Shown here: one piece after another, positions 63,757 to 64,000 of the stretch
Layout of the letters: every line of letters begins with the position of its first letter
Position numbering within the stretch: the stretch's first letter is position 1
Source of the DNA: Prolixibacteraceae bacterium
Lineage (GTDB): Bacteria > Bacteroidota > Bacteroidia > Bacteroidales > Prolixibacteraceae
Length of the DNA: 64,000 bases
Assembly (NCBI GenBank): GCA_019720755.1
Contig: CP081303.1
Span: 3,455,501 to 3,519,500 of the forward strand
Reading direction: 5' to 3'
Made by a program: the position numbers and the translations under genes
Notes under the pieces: generated by a model
What the model saw: only the letters and a program-made list of their open reading frames with translations
What the model was told of the DNA's origin: nothing
The model's database searches: none

Positions 63757-63792
63757 TTAAAATCCTTCCCTCTCGGAAGGATTTTTTTTATT
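63757..63792 (+). terminator. Terminator after TPR gene
   Basis: AATCCTTCC pairs with GGAAGGATT around CTCTC, followed by seven T. Confidence 0.88.
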
Positions 63793-63818
63793 TTTGTGTG
63801 TTACTATTATTTATTATC

Positions 63819-64000
63819 ATGGCTACAAAAAACTTATCAGAGTATAATTTCGATGCAGTGCCTTCTGCACAAGGAATGAAAATTGGATTAGTGGTTGCGG
63901 AATGGAATTATCATATTACAGGAAGCATGGCACAAGGAGCAAAAGACACATTGATGAAACATGGTGTGTCTGAAGAGGATATTATCATCAAACATGTTCC
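63819..64000 (+). CDS. ribH: 6,7-Dimethyl-8-ribityllumazine synthase, N-terminal part (runs off window)
   Basis: First 60 residues only. MKIGLVVAEWNYHITGSMAQGAKDTLMKHGV is the typical start of lumazine synthase, with the phenyl ring-binding tryptophan in AEWN. It joins the RibB product to the pyrimidine of the RibA branch, giving the last intermediate of riboflavin. ribBA is 15 kb upstream in the same direction. The start at 63819 gives the short leader (MATKNLSEYNFDAVPSA) usual for Bacteroidota. Confidence 0.93.
   Translation, partial: MATKNLSEYNFDAVPSAQGMKIGLVVAEWNYHITGSMAQGAKDTLMKHGVSEEDIIIKHV

Overview
The window comes from a member of the Bacteroidota, most probably a Bacteroidales/Marinilabiliales-type bacterium. 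The reasons are: no Shine-Dalgarno sequences at the starts; promoter elements of the TTTG...TAnnTTTG type; a carboxypeptidase-regulatory-domain TonB-dependent receptor; DUF4831, DUF5522 and BF3164-like proteins; dipeptidyl peptidase III; and a RiPP precursor with a double-glycine leader of the Bacteroidales kind. Species-level placement cannot be made from this sequence alone.

Layout. 1-6600: arginine and carbamoyl-phosphate genes, with argG (partial), a GNAT acetyl/succinyltransferase and argR leftward, and carA-carB rightward from a shared intergenic region that holds ARG boxes and a strong leader terminator (probable attenuator). 6660-25420: housekeeping block (TonB-dependent receptor, POT peptide transporter, Nnr, DUF4831, an unknown protein, an MFS carrier, PhoH-like, FolC, FUSC protein, DPP III, orphan LytTR regulator, TrmH-type methylase, HU). 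25920-26523: six tRNA genes, including three apparently identical tRNA-Ser(TGA). 26560-31810: graveyard of mobile elements (an ISL3 element; an IS30 element inside a decayed IS3 element; an ISAon1-like scrap) mixed with truncated copies of two nearby genes. 31960-40900: an AT-rich RiPP locus (HlyD adaptor, C39-peptidase ABC exporter, S41 peptidase, a possible decayed precursor, a radical SAM/SPASM maturase, and a precursor with 12 cysteines at exactly five-residue spacing). An ISAs1 element has cut the precursor's leader region. 41400-44400: two small unknown genes, an alpha/beta hydrolase, a long repeat-bearing spacer and tRNA-Met. 44600-64000: housekeeping again (START-like protein, LptF/G permease, RibBA, DUF5522, Fmt, LysM glucosaminidase, a fused LutBA plus LutC, ArgH, PabA, two lipoproteins, PabB, PabC, DciA-like, RecF, a TPR protein, and the start of RibH).

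How the parts fit. ArgR plus a leader attenuator can balance carbamoyl phosphate supply against arginine. PabA, PabB, PabC and FolC belong to folate synthesis; RibBA and RibH to riboflavin. The RiPP locus contains what is needed to modify a peptide (radical SAM), cleave it at Gly-Gly and export it (C39 ABC plus HlyD), but the precursor has lost its native start to the ISAs1 insertion. Removing the element and one copy of its 10-bp target duplication restores a 107-residue reading frame. The most novel items are this Cx4-repeat peptide and its disruption, the carAB leader, and the remnant of a second, collapsed copy of part of the RiPP neighbourhood.
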